This document shows positions 16,481 to 24,567 of a DNA stretch of 45,529 nucleotides, piece after piece. The stretch is from Anaerovibrio lipolyticus (GTDB lineage: Bacteria; Bacillota; Negativicutes; Selenomonadales; Selenomonadaceae), in the NCBI RefSeq assembly GCF_021531495.1, contig NZ_JADYTY010000018.1, forward strand, positions 1 to 45,529. Reading direction: 5' to 3'. A program made the translations under genes and the position numbers. The notes below the pieces were generated by a model. The model had not been told where the DNA came from. It searched no databases and saw nothing but the letters and a program-made list of their open reading frames with translations. The stretch's first letter is position 1. Every line of letters starts with the position of its first letter.

Positions 16481-17854
16481 ATGAACGAGCCAAAAATGAA
16501 CAGAGGGTTGAAAAATCGCCATTTGCAGCTAATATCCCTGGGAGGAATTATTGGCAGCGGCTATTTTTTAGGAACCGGATATGTATTGGAAAAGGCAGGC
16601 CCTGCAGCCATTTTGTCATATCTCTTAGGCGGGGCAATCGTATTATGTGTTATGCTTTGCCTAGCGGAGCTGGCCGTGGCTGAGCCTATAGCAGGTTCCT
16701 TTGTTACCTATGCCCGAAAATATATCGGTCCTACCTGGGCCTGTGGTGTAGGCTGGACCTATTGGATGACATGGGTTTCCTATGTCCCCTCGGAAATGAT
16801 AGCCGCAGGCATCATTATGAATAATTTTCTACCCCAGATAAGCCAATTGTGGTGGGCTGTTCTTTTTGGTTTGCTTGTAACCATTGTGAATTTGTTCCAT
16901 GTGGACAAATTTGGGGAAAGCGAGTTTTGGCTGGCTATTATCAAGATAGTGGCTTTAATAGCTTTCAGTATTGTAGGTTTTTTGATTATTATGGGCCTTA
17001 TCGGCCAGCAGGGATATATTGGCAGCAGTATTTTCCTAGGCAGCGGCGGCTTTGCCCCTAACGGTTATTGGTCAATTATCTTGACCATGACCATTATTCT
17101 GGTAAATTTTCAAGGTACGGAGATTATCGGTTTGGCAGCAGGGGAGTGCAAGAATCCTGAGAAAAGCATTCCTATAGCGGTGCGGAACGTAACCTGGCGG
17201 ATTATTGCCCTGTATATCATTCCTATTTCCATTTTGATTTCCATTCTGCCTTGGGATAAGGCAGGTCTTGAGGACAGTGTTTTTGCTGTGGCTATGTCCA
17301 ATTATGGTTTGGACAGGTTTGCAGCTCTCTTTGCCTTTGTGGTGCTGACAGCAGCCTTGTCCTGCTCCAATTCCGGCCTTTATGGTACAAGCCGGGCTAT
17401 GTATTCTCTGGCTACTTTGGGCATGGCTCCCAAGAAGCTGGCCGAGCTGAACAAGAACGGTATGCCAAAGAATGCGGTGCTGGTTTCCATTGTTTCCTGC
17501 TGGTTTATTATCCTGCTGTACAGCTTTGATGCTAGTGAAGCGGTATATACCTATCTGCTGGCTCTTTCCGGCTTTACAGGAGCCATTGCCTGGATTTCTA
17601 TCTGCTGGAGTCAGTATAGATTCCGCAAGCAGTCCGTGGCTGATGGCAGTTTTGCCAGTCTGAAGTACAAGACACCATTTTTTCCTTATGTAACCTTATT
17701 TGGTATCTGGGCTCAGGTTTTCTGCTTGGTGGTGCTGGCCTTTGAGCCGGATTTGCGGGAAAGCCTGCTGGTGGGAGTGCCTTTCCTGATTGTGCCAATG
17801 GCGATTTATCGAGTGCGCCAGTGGCGGCTGAGGCGGGCAGCTCTTTCCCATTAA
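16481..17854 (+). CDS. Amino-acid permease, APC superfamily (AAT type)
   Basis: Polytopic inner-membrane transporter with about 12 hydrophobic segments. The start NRGLKNRHLQLISLGGIIGSGYFLGTG is the classic first segment of AAT-type permeases, with the IGSGYFLG substrate-binding bend, and GEcKNPEKSIP (around residue 215) is the conserved loop after segment 6. The ATG at 16481 gives 457 residues, the usual length; ATG 16448 would add 11 unconserved residues. The Shine-Dalgarno AAGGA is close (4-5 bases). Substrate specificity cannot be read from sequence. It is monocistronic, ended by a strong terminator. Confidence 0.9.
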   Translation: MNEPKMNRGLKNRHLQLISLGGIIGSGYFLGTGYVLEKAGPAAILSYLLGGAIVLCVMLCLAELAVAEPIAGSFVTYARKYIGPTWACGVGWTYWMTWVSYVPSEMIAAGIIMNNFLPQISQLWWAVLFGLLVTIVNLFHVDKFGESEFWLAIIKIVALIAFSIVGFLIIMGLIGQQGYIGSSIFLGSGGFAPNGYWSIILTMTIILVNFQGTEIIGLAAGECKNPEKSIPIAVRNVTWRIIALYIIPISILISILPWDKAGLEDSVFAVAMSNYGLDRFAALFAFVVLTAALSCSNSGLYGTSRAMYSLATLGMAPKKLAELNKNGMPKNAVLVSIVSCWFIILLYSFDASEAVYTYLLALSGFTGAIAWISICWSQYRFRKQSVADGSFASLKYKTPFFPYVTLFGIWAQVFCLVVLAFEPDLRESLLVGVPFLIVPMAIYRVRQWRLRRAALSH

Positions 17855-17877
17855 GTCCTTGGTAATTGAGTGTTATT

Positions 17878-17919
17878 ACATGATGATAGTATCTATGTAG
17901 GTACTGTCATCATGTTTTT
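17878..17919 (+). terminator. Intrinsic terminator between the permease and polA
   Basis: 14-bp stem ACATGATGATAGTA (17878-17891) / TACTGTCATCATGT (17902-17915), one G-U pair, then TTTTT. The polA Shine-Dalgarno follows 12 bases later, so polA either starts from a promoter hidden in the permease gene or lives on readthrough. Confidence 0.85.
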
Positions 17920-17943
17920 GTTTATTTATGCAGGAGGTTTATT

Positions 17944-20631
17944 TTGGACAAGAAGAAATTTTTTATTCTGGATGGCAGCAGCTTGCTGTATCGTGCCTTT
18001 TATGCCCTGCCCTTGTTAGAAACAGAAAGTGGCGTTTACACCAATGCTATTGTAGGATTTTCCAATATGCTGTTCAAGCTGTTGACAGACTGGCAGCCAG
18101 CAGCCCTGGTCATTGCCTTTGACAAGGGGAAACATACTTTCCGCACAGATATGTTTGCGGATTACAAGGGAACAAGAAAGCCGATGCCAGAGGAATTGAG
18201 AAGCCAGGTGCCTCTTTTGCATGAAATGGCGGAGGCCTGGAATATTCCTTTGGTGGAAATGGCTGGCTATGAGGCCGATGATATTATTGGAACTCTGGCT
18301 AACAAGGCTGTGGAAGCTGGTATGTCGGCCTATGTGGTTACAGGGGATAGGGATGCTCTGCAGCTGGTAAAGCCTGATTTGACAGTACTTTTTACCAAGA
18401 AGGGTATTTCGGATATTGTTCTATATGATGAGGCCAAATTCCAGGAGGAATATCAGGGACTTTCCCCTGTTCAGCTTATTGATTTGAAGGGGCTGATGGG
18501 GGATAATTCCGATAATATTCCTGGTGTGCCCAAGGTAGGACCAAAAACTGCCATGAAGCTGATTGCTGCCTATGGCTCTGTGGAGCAGGTACTACTTCAT
18601 ATTGAGGAGATTTCCGGCAAGGCTTTGCAGGAGCGGTTGCGGGATAATCAGCAGCAGGCAGTGTTGTCTAAAAAGCTGGCTACCATTAAGCTGGATGTGC
18701 CTGTGGCATATCAGGAGGCCGAATTTGCCTTGGATGCCAAGGCGGGTGCCTTGACGGCTTTTTATCAGAAATATCAGATGCGGAGTCTGGCTCGCCAGGT
18801 AGGCAAGCTGGCGGATATTATAGGCGGTGAAGCAGGGGAGGAGCAGGAAGCTGAGGCTCAGCCTTTGTTAGCCATGCCTCAGATGAAGGAAGCTACAGCT
18901 TTGGAAGCTGGTCGGGAGATGTACCAGCAGGCTGTTAAGGCAGGCAAGGCCTTTGTTATGGGAGATTTTCAGGGGGCAGTGCCTCACAAAAAGCTGGTGG
19001 CAGCAGCGGTAGTTATTGGCAGTCAGCTCTATTATTGTCCTATGAGCAAAGAGGAGATCCATGGCATGGATACCCTCTTTGGGGATTTGGAGCCGGAAGT
19101 CAATCCGGGCTGGGAGTATGTGTTGAAACTTTTGGCTGATAAGGACGTTGCTAAATATATTTGTGATGCCAAGGGATTTTATCATAGCGGCATTCAGCTG
19201 GTCGGTAATATTTGGGATGCATCCTTGATGGGGTATCTTTTGAATCCTGCCAGCAACAAATATACTATGCCGGAGCTGATGCATAGCTATGATGCTGGGG
19301 TGCAGGAGCCAGAGGAGGCATGGACTGACTCCATGAAGCTGGGCTGGCAGTGCTATGGACTGGCCCAGATAGGGGAAAGACTACAGAAGAAGCTGATGCT
19401 TTTTGATTTGCTGCCCCTTTATCAGGAGATTGAATTTCCTCTGGTACAGGTGCTGGCCGCAATGGAGCAGGCAGGAATCTATTTGAATAGGGAAAGTCTG
19501 GCTCGCCAAACCAGAGAGGCTGGCAGTATTATTGCTGATTTGGAGCAGGAAATCTATGATTTGGCAGGGAGACAGTTTAATATTGCTTCACCGAAGCAGC
19601 TAGGGGTAATTCTCTTTGAGGAACTGGGACTGCCTGTTATTAAGAAAACCAAAACCGGCTATTCCACCAATGTGGAGGTTTTGAATGAGCTGTATAATCT
19701 CCATCCTATTATCGAGAAGATTTTGGCTTATCGCCAGTGGACCAAGTTGAAATCCACCTATATGGATGGTATTGCTCCTTTGATAGATAGAGAGGATGGT
19801 CGAGTACATACCAGCTTTAATCAGACCGCTACGGCCACAGGCAGATTAAGCAGTTCAGATCCAAACTTACAGAATATTCCTGTCCGTCGGCAGGAAGGGC
19901 GCCATATTCGCGAAATGTTTGAGCCAGGTCAGGGCTATGATTTGCTGGTATCTGCTGATTACAGCCAGATTGAGCTTAGGGTGCTGGCGGATATGTCTCA
20001 GGATGAAAATTTCTTGCGAGCTTTCCGTCATAATGAGGATGTTCATGCCCGTACTGCTGCTGAGGTTTTCGGAGTGGCTGTAGAGGATGTGGACAGCGAA
20101 TTGCGGCGCAAAGCCAAGGCGGTAAATTTTGGCATTATCTATGGTATGAGCGATTTTGGCCTGGCTCAGGATTTGCATATTTCCCGCAAGGAGGCCAAGG
20201 AATACATTAACAAGTATTTTGCCAAATGTCAGGGGGTAAAAGCCTTTATTGACAAGGTGGTAACTGAGGCTCATGATAATGGCTATGTGGTGACCAAATT
20301 CGGCCGCCGTCGGGATTTACCGGAAATCCGCAGTACCAATTTCCAGCGCCGTTCCCTGGCCGAGCGGATGGCTATGAATACCCCTATTCAGGGAACAGCT
20401 GCGGATATTATTAAGCTGGCTATGATTCGCACCTATAAGGCTTTGCAGGAGGCAGGGCTAAAGAGTCGTATGCTGCTGCAGGTTCACGATGAACTGGTGC
20501 TGGAGGTGCCTCAGGAGGAACTGCCTCAGGTTAAGGATTTGCTAAAGCAGTCTATGGAGCAGGCGGCGGAACTGCAGGTGCCATTAACCATTGATATTAA
20601 TGCAGGAAAGAACTGGGCGGAGGCAAAATAA
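17944..20631 (+). CDS. polA: DNA polymerase I
   Basis: Repair and Okazaki-fragment processing polymerase, 895 residues. The 5' nuclease domain (about 1-290) shows DGSSLLYRAFYAL and GDRDALQLV. The middle domain (about 310-470) is a degenerate 3'-5' exonuclease: the expected FDTET motif is replaced by FVMGDFQG, so proofreading residues are lost, as in Bacillus-type enzymes. The polymerase domain (about 490-895) has motif A DYSQIELRVLADMS, motif B RRKAKAVNFGIIYGMS and motif C QVHDELVLEVP. The start is TTG at 17944 behind AGGAGG (17932-17937). mutM, coaE and a transglycosylase follow in the same direction, a common Firmicutes order. Confidence 0.97.
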   Translation: MDKKKFFILDGSSLLYRAFYALPLLETESGVYTNAIVGFSNMLFKLLTDWQPAALVIAFDKGKHTFRTDMFADYKGTRKPMPEELRSQVPLLHEMAEAWNIPLVEMAGYEADDIIGTLANKAVEAGMSAYVVTGDRDALQLVKPDLTVLFTKKGISDIVLYDEAKFQEEYQGLSPVQLIDLKGLMGDNSDNIPGVPKVGPKTAMKLIAAYGSVEQVLLHIEEISGKALQERLRDNQQQAVLSKKLATIKLDVPVAYQEAEFALDAKAGALTAFYQKYQMRSLARQVGKLADIIGGEAGEEQEAEAQPLLAMPQMKEATALEAGREMYQQAVKAGKAFVMGDFQGAVPHKKLVAAAVVIGSQLYYCPMSKEEIHGMDTLFGDLEPEVNPGWEYVLKLLADKDVAKYICDAKGFYHSGIQLVGNIWDASLMGYLLNPASNKYTMPELMHSYDAGVQEPEEAWTDSMKLGWQCYGLAQIGERLQKKLMLFDLLPLYQEIEFPLVQVLAAMEQAGIYLNRESLARQTREAGSIIADLEQEIYDLAGRQFNIASPKQLGVILFEELGLPVIKKTKTGYSTNVEVLNELYNLHPIIEKILAYRQWTKLKSTYMDGIAPLIDREDGRVHTSFNQTATATGRLSSSDPNLQNIPVRRQEGRHIREMFEPGQGYDLLVSADYSQIELRVLADMSQDENFLRAFRHNEDVHARTAAEVFGVAVEDVDSELRRKAKAVNFGIIYGMSDFGLAQDLHISRKEAKEYINKYFAKCQGVKAFIDKVVTEAHDNGYVVTKFGRRRDLPEIRSTNFQRRSLAERMAMNTPIQGTAADIIKLAMIRTYKALQEAGLKSRMLLQVHDELVLEVPQEELPQVKDLLKQSMEQAAELQVPLTIDINAGKNWAEAK

Positions 20632-20718
20632 TGAAGCGTTCATGGCGAAATTAAAGTCGGCTATGATTTGGCGGAGCTATTGATTACAGAGAATGAAAAT
20701 TGATAGGAGTGGTGAATG

Positions 20719-21561
20719 ATGCCGGAAATGCCGGAAATTGAAACAATCAGACGGTCTCTGGAGCCACATATTCAGGGCCGTAAAATAACATCTGTGGAGG
20801 TATTGCTGCCTAGGCAGATTAAATGGCCTGAGCCAGAGAGCTTTGTGGCTAGAATCCTGCAAACTACCATTGCAGGTCTGGATAGGAGAGGTAAATATCT
20901 GCTTTTGCAGCTGGACAATCAGGTTTCTCTGATATTTCATCTGCGCATGACAGGCCAGCTGGTATATGTTCCCTCTATGGGACAGGATAATAGCCATCAC
21001 AATAGATTGATTATTCATTTAGATGATGGCTCCAAATTGATTTTTAGTGATACCAGAACCTTTGGCACTCTATATGCTATGCATCAGGATGAGCTGTGGC
21101 GGGTTCAGGGCATGGCAGAGCTGGGGCCGGAGCCTTTGTCCCCAGAGTTTACGGTGGCATATCTATCAAAGGCTGCCGAGGGGCGTAAAACCAAAATAAA
21201 AAGCTTTCTGCTTGACCAGAGGAAGGTAGGGGGACTGGGGAATATATATGTGGATGAGGCCCTGTTTTTGGCAGGGATTCATCCTCTGCGTCAGGCAGGC
21301 AGCCTGACCTTGCCCGAGTTGACCAAATTGCAGTACACAGTAAATCAGGTTATTGCCGAGGGGATTGCTGATGGAGGCACTACCTTTAGAGATTATCGCA
21401 ATGGCAATGGTGAAAAGGGCAGCCATCAGGAGCATCTTTATGTTTATGGCCGGGATGGCCAGGACTGCCGTATCTGTGGTACTCCTTTGGAAAAAATCAA
21501 GGTAGGAGGCCGGGGCACTCGTTTTTGCCCACATTGTCAGCCCTTGGAGGTAGAGTCGTGA
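20719..21561 (+). CDS. mutM: Formamidopyrimidine-DNA glycosylase MutM (Fpg)
   Basis: Removes 8-oxoguanine and formamidopyrimidines. The chain must begin M-P because the N-terminal proline after Met removal is the catalytic base: ATG 20719 gives MPEMPEIETIRRSLEPHI, matching MPELPEVET. (ATG 20716 would put a second Met in front; ATG 20728 would also expose Pro but loses the conserved first residues.) Also seen are the H2TH region with DQRKVGGLGNIYVDEALF, and a C-terminal zinc finger CRICG...CPHC (about 251-273). It ends overlapping coaE by 4 bases. Confidence 0.95.
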   Translation: MPEMPEIETIRRSLEPHIQGRKITSVEVLLPRQIKWPEPESFVARILQTTIAGLDRRGKYLLLQLDNQVSLIFHLRMTGQLVYVPSMGQDNSHHNRLIIHLDDGSKLIFSDTRTFGTLYAMHQDELWRVQGMAELGPEPLSPEFTVAYLSKAAEGRKTKIKSFLLDQRKVGGLGNIYVDEALFLAGIHPLRQAGSLTLPELTKLQYTVNQVIAEGIADGGTTFRDYRNGNGEKGSHQEHLYVYGRDGQDCRICGTPLEKIKVGGRGTRFCPHCQPLEVES

Positions 21562-22154
21562 AGATTATAGGTTTGACTGGGGGGATTGCCAGTGGCAAAT
21601 CCACAGTAACCAGCCTGTTAAGACAGCACAATTTGCCTGTACTAGATGCAGATGCCATTGCCTGGGAGCTGGCTCAGCCTGATAGGCCCTTGTGGCAGGC
21701 CTATGTAAATCGCTATGGGGAAAAGGTGCTTTTGTCTAACCGTCAGCTGAATCGTCAGGCTGTGGCAGATATTGTCTTTAGTCAGCCAGAGGAAAAAAAG
21801 TGGATGGACAGCATGGCGCATCCCATTATCAAGGCAGAAATCCAAAGCCGGCTGGCAGTTTTGCGCCATCAAGGAGCTAAGGCAGCAGTGTTGGATGTAC
21901 CTCTGCTTTATGAGGCTGGCTGGGATAGTATGGCAGATGAGGTTTGGCTGGTTTATGTCAACAAAGAGAACCAGCTGGCTAGACTGATGAGTCGAAATGG
22001 CTATAGCCAGCAGGAGGCATTGAGGCGTATTCAGGTACAAATGCCTTTAGAGGAAAAGAAAAAAATAGCTCAGATCATTATAGATAATAATGGCACTAGT
22101 CAGGAGCTGGTGGCCAAGGTCAAGGAATTGCTGAATAAACAGAAGGAATGGTAA
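21558..22154 (+). CDS. coaE: Dephospho-CoA kinase
   Basis: Last step of coenzyme A synthesis: phosphorylates dephospho-CoA at the ribose 3'-OH. P-loop GLTGGIASGKST (about 5-16), DADAIAWEL, and the lid region RLMSRNGYSQQEALRRI are visible. The start is GTG at 21558, inside the GTGA overlap with the mutM stop, with GGAGG 9 bases before; reading from 21525 would add residues unrelated to the family. 198 residues, typical length. Confidence 0.94.
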   Translation: MKIIGLTGGIASGKSTVTSLLRQHNLPVLDADAIAWELAQPDRPLWQAYVNRYGEKVLLSNRQLNRQAVADIVFSQPEEKKWMDSMAHPIIKAEIQSRLAVLRHQGAKAAVLDVPLLYEAGWDSMADEVWLVYVNKENQLARLMSRNGYSQQEALRRIQVQMPLEEKKKIAQIIIDNNGTSQELVAKVKELLNKQKEW

Positions 22155-22789
22155 TGCGATATACGACAGAGGAAAGAAACAGGCGTAAAGAGCAGCTGTT
22201 GCAGCGTATGGAAGCCAAAAGGCGGGTTATGGGCTTTGCTGTAGGTATGTGTATTCTGCTGGCAGTAATGATTTCCTATGCTCTGCTGCAGCAGAATGAT
22301 ATTCAGCGACAGTATATTTATCCCTATCATTATAGAGGGGTAATTGAAAAATACAGCCAGCAGTATCAGGTGGATGAATATCTGGTAATTGCTATGGTAA
22401 AAACGGAAAGCAAATTCCAGCCAGAGGCGGTATCTGGCTTTGGAGCTATGGGATTGATGCAGCTTATGCCGGAAACCGCCATCTGGATTTCGGGACAGCT
22501 GGATGACACAGGGTTTAATTTGGATCAGCTTAAGGAGCCTCAATGCAATATTCGTTATGGTTCTTGGTACTTGGCTTCACTGCAGGAGGAATTTCAAGGT
22601 AATGAGGTGTTGATGCTGGCGGCCTATAATGCAGGCCGGGGTAATGTATTGTCCTGGATGAAGCAATATGGCTGGGATTATAGCTTTAATAATCCAGAGG
22701 AAATACCCTATAGGGAAACTCAGGAATATGTAAAAAGTGTTTTGGGTAATCGCAATAAATATCAAAAGCTTTACGAAGTACAGGAATAG
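22154..22789 (+). CDS. Membrane-anchored lytic transglycosylase (SLT domain)
   Basis: Cleaves peptidoglycan glycan strands with anhydro-muropeptide formation. A short basic cytoplasmic start is followed by one membrane segment (about 27-46, MGFAVGMCILLAVMISYALL), then a GH23 SLT domain with KTESKF (catalytic Glu), GFGAMGLMQLMPETA, and AAYNAGRGNV motifs. ATG 22154 overlaps the coaE stop (TAATG) and has the better spacing to AAGGAA; ATG 22148 would add two residues. About 211 residues. It belongs with the polA-mutM-coaE run and probably acts in the periplasm or wall. Confidence 0.92.
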   Translation: MRYTTEERNRRKEQLLQRMEAKRRVMGFAVGMCILLAVMISYALLQQNDIQRQYIYPYHYRGVIEKYSQQYQVDEYLVIAMVKTESKFQPEAVSGFGAMGLMQLMPETAIWISGQLDDTGFNLDQLKEPQCNIRYGSWYLASLQEEFQGNEVLMLAAYNAGRGNVLSWMKQYGWDYSFNNPEEIPYRETQEYVKSVLGNRNKYQKLYEVQE

Positions 22790-22817
22790 AATTTGTTAAA
22801 GGGAAAGGGGCTTGATT

Positions 22818-23570
22818 ATGCTGGGGAATATTCCGGGGAAGGAAAGAAGAAAATATACGCCGGATTATGTGGTTTATGATTTGGAGACTACAGGTATATC
22901 CTGTCAGCGGGATGAGGTTATTGAAATCTCTGCTATTAGGGTAAGAGGGGGGCATCCAGTGTCTACCTTTACTCAGCTGGTAAATCCAGGTCGGCCGATA
23001 CCCTATGGAGCCAGCAGTGTCAATCATATTTATGATAATATGGTGGCGGACAAGCCAGGCTTTCCTCAGGTGCTGGGGGAATTTTTGGATTTTATAGGCG
23101 ATGATGTGCTGGTAGGCCACAATATCAAGCGGTTTGATATGAATTTTATCTATCGGGATTGTCAGCGGTATTTTGGGCAGACTATTGATAATGACTATAT
23201 TGATACACTTAATATGGCCAAGCAATGTTTTCCAGCTTGGAAGCATCGGCGGTTGGAGAATCTGGCAGAGTATTATGGCATTTCCACCCAGGGAGCACAT
23301 CGAGCTTTGCAGGATTGCCATATGAACCAGCAGGTTTTTGAGCTAATGGCTCAGGATATAGCTAAGGCTGCCAACAATGGGGGCGGGGTGCATCAGCTGG
23401 GAAATTTGAATTTTGGCCAGACGAGAGCAATGCAGGGAAATTCCTCTCCCCAGGGAGAGAATCGCTATTGTCCTCGCTGTCATAGCACACTCAAAAAACG
23501 AAAAGGCAGATTCGGATACTTCTGGGGCTGCAGTGGGTTTCCCAATTGCCGCTATACAGAGAATGTGTAG
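22818..23570 (+). CDS. DnaQ-like 3'-5' exonuclease fused to a topoisomerase-type zinc ribbon
   Basis: The N-terminal part (about 15-185) is a DEDDh exonuclease: YDLETTG (Exo I), [13 protein letters not shown] (Exo II) and [12 protein letters not shown] (Exo III, with the His). The C-terminus (about 220-250) is a four-cysteine ribbon, [20 protein letters not shown] plus CSGFPNC, like the C-terminal fingers of type IA topoisomerases. Joining the two gives a nuclease with its own DNA-binding finger. 250 residues from ATG 22818, with AAGGGG 7 bases upstream (a TTG at 22812 is less likely). As PolA here lacks proofreading residues, a free exonuclease of this class is of interest, but a direct link is inference. 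Confidence 0.88.
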   Translation: MLGNIPGKERRKYTPDYVVYDLETTGISCQRDEVIEISAIRVRGGHPVSTFTQLVNPGRPIPYGASSVNHIYDNMVADKPGFPQVLGEFLDFIGDDVLVGHNIKRFDMNFIYRDCQRYFGQTIDNDYIDTLNMAKQCFPAWKHRRLENLAEYYGISTQGAHRALQDCHMNQQVFELMAQDIAKAANNGGGVHQLGNLNFGQTRAMQGNSSPQGENRYCPRCHSTLKKRKGRFGYFWGCSGFPNCRYTENV

Positions 23571-23645
23571 CAGTGCATTCGCTGGAGCAGTAAATTCTGA
23601 TTTGCCGAATACATTAATTATCTATACACTTCTCGTAGGCATGGC

Positions 23646-23673
23646 ATATACCCTTACAGGCACGCTCTTGCTA
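23646..23673 (+). repeat. Partial left end of dispersed repeat family 1
   Basis: ATACCCTTACAGGCACGCTC and the following few bases (23648-23673) repeat the left end of the full element 70 bases downstream (23718 onward) with one or two differences. It is an isolated end fragment and shows the element has been rearranged here. Confidence 0.65.
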
Positions 23674-23708
23674 TATTGATGTGCAAAACTATCCCCTATT
23701 AATGGCGA

Positions 23709-23858
23709 TATGGGAGTACCCTTACAGGCACGCTCTCGCTACTTTTCTCGCCTAGCGGTACTAAAGCTCTCATGAGGCAATTCGTGGCTGACGCCCCGAA
23801 AGCTCATGAATCGCTAAGTACCGAGGCGCGAAGAGTACCTGTGCAGGGTACTCCCATA
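23709..23858. repeat. Dispersed repeat family 1 (long imperfect hairpin), copy A
   Basis: About 150 bp. The ends are perfect 13-bp inverted repeats TATGGGAGTACCC (23709-23721) / GGGTACTCCCATA (23846-23858). Inside, CGCCT..CGGTACT pairs with AGTACCGAGGCG, with two extra bases on one side, and TCATGAG pairs with CTCATGA, so the whole can fold as one long hairpin. The inner 135 bp are about 94 percent identical to 43933-44068, while the outer arms are different sequences. No coding capacity. Family not recognised. Confidence 0.8.
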
Positions 23859-23968
23859 CCGCTCATTAGTGTATTCATTGAGTCTTTCCGCTTTGGTACT
23901 GTTTGTAATAACCGATTTTCTACAAAGGTAGCAGAATTATAGGGATTGACAATATCGATAAGCCTTGA

Positions 23969-24202
23969 TGATTCGACAACAGCCGGAGGGGCATGACACT
24001 TTTGCGTCGGGAGACTCCTGCTTTTGCGCAGCAAAAGTGGCCCGGTGGCACTCTCTATCATTATGGCCTATGTGAATTGGCTCAGCGACAAGCGGTATTA
24101 ATGCGTCAGGATAAATCCCAAGGTAGGGCCATTAAGTCGGACAGAGCAAAAGTCGTTATGACCGCAGGCTGTATTTCGAGAACCCACTAACATAACGACT
24201 TT
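23969..24202 (+). repeat. Dispersed repeat family 2, long copy
   Basis: Left block 23969-24007 and right block 24124-24180 match the short copy at 6019-6113. Between them are 116 bases (24008-24123) absent there; these include the hairpin CTTTTGC/GCAAAAG (about 24020-24036). Right after the right block an exact 12-bp inverted repeat is formed by AAAGTCGTTATG (24149-24160) and CATAACGACTTT (24191-24202). A 65-codon open frame (23993-24190) runs through it but has no clear ribosome binding site or relatives, so a structured RNA or mobile-element fragment is more likely. Confidence 0.7.
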
Positions 24203-24259
24203 CATTTCCAATATTTAGGGAGATAGTCAACTCGGCAAATCAGAATTTGTAGAAATATA

Positions 24260-24288
24260 TTGCAAATGTATGACAAATGATATATTAT
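24260..24288 (+). promoter_or_regulatory. Promoter of the toxin-antitoxin pair
   Basis: TTGCAA (24260-24265), 17 bases, TATTAT (24283-24288). The start codon of the antitoxin is only about 18 bases past the -10 box, so the 5' UTR is very short; GGTGAGGTG (24292-24300) is the ribosome binding site. The right 17-bp arm of the inverted repeat ends 11 bases before the -35 box. Confidence 0.55.
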
Positions 24289-24306
24289 GATGGTGAGGTG
24301 ATAAAT

Positions 24307-24567
24307 ATGGCACAAGCAACATTGACTGCAAGATTAGATCCTATGGACAAGCAAAAATTCGAGACTTTTTGTAATTCAGTAGGTTTAACTGTTTCTGGAG
24401 CTATTAATTTATACGTGAAAGCTGTATTAAAAAATTACCGTATCCCTTTTGATATTTCTAGTGATCCGTTTTATAGTGAAGAAAATATGAATGTATTAAG
24501 AAAATCAATTGCCCAGGCAGAAAACGGCTATACAGTTAAGCATGACCTATTAGAGGTGTCTGAATGA
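24307..24567 (+). CDS. relB: RelB/DinJ-family antitoxin
   Basis: 86-residue ribbon-helix-helix antitoxin. AQATLTARLDPMDKQKFETF (about 2-21) is the DNA-binding strand-helix and GLTVSGAINLYVKAVLKNYRIPFDI (about 26-50, split here by description) is typical of DinJ/RelB. The C-terminal part should wrap the toxin. I start at ATG 24307, preceded by GGTGAGGTG; ATG 24277 lies within the promoter. It overlaps the toxin by 4 bases (ATGA), a standard coupled pair, and would repress its own promoter. Confidence 0.9.
   Translation: MAQATLTARLDPMDKQKFETFCNSVGLTVSGAINLYVKAVLKNYRIPFDISSDPFYSEENMNVLRKSIAQAENGYTVKHDLLEVSE

Larger units (their letters stand above)
23592..24248. repeat. Segment bounded by a perfect 17-bp inverted repeat
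   Basis: AAATTCTGATTTGCCGA (23592-23608) is matched exactly by its reverse complement TCGGCAAATCAGAATTT (24232-24248). Between them lie about 620 bases without a convincing gene but with two repeat families. The layout is that of a small non-autonomous mobile element or the scar of one; no target-site duplication is evident just outside the arms. Confidence 0.6.

Noticed and set aside
23413-23679. 88-codon frame overlapping the end of the exonuclease gene
   Set aside because: Most of it is out-of-frame exonuclease sequence; its tail runs into repeat fragments.
23709-23858. attC site of an integron cassette
   Set aside because: Size and imperfect pairing are similar, but the GTTRRRY / RYYYAAC core boxes are absent and no integrase or cassette genes are nearby.
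23993-24190. 65-codon frame in the repeat at 23969-24202
   Set aside because: The frame is not kept in the short copy at 6019-6113, where the middle is missing, and no ribosome binding site is visible. The conserved unit is the DNA/RNA, not this frame.
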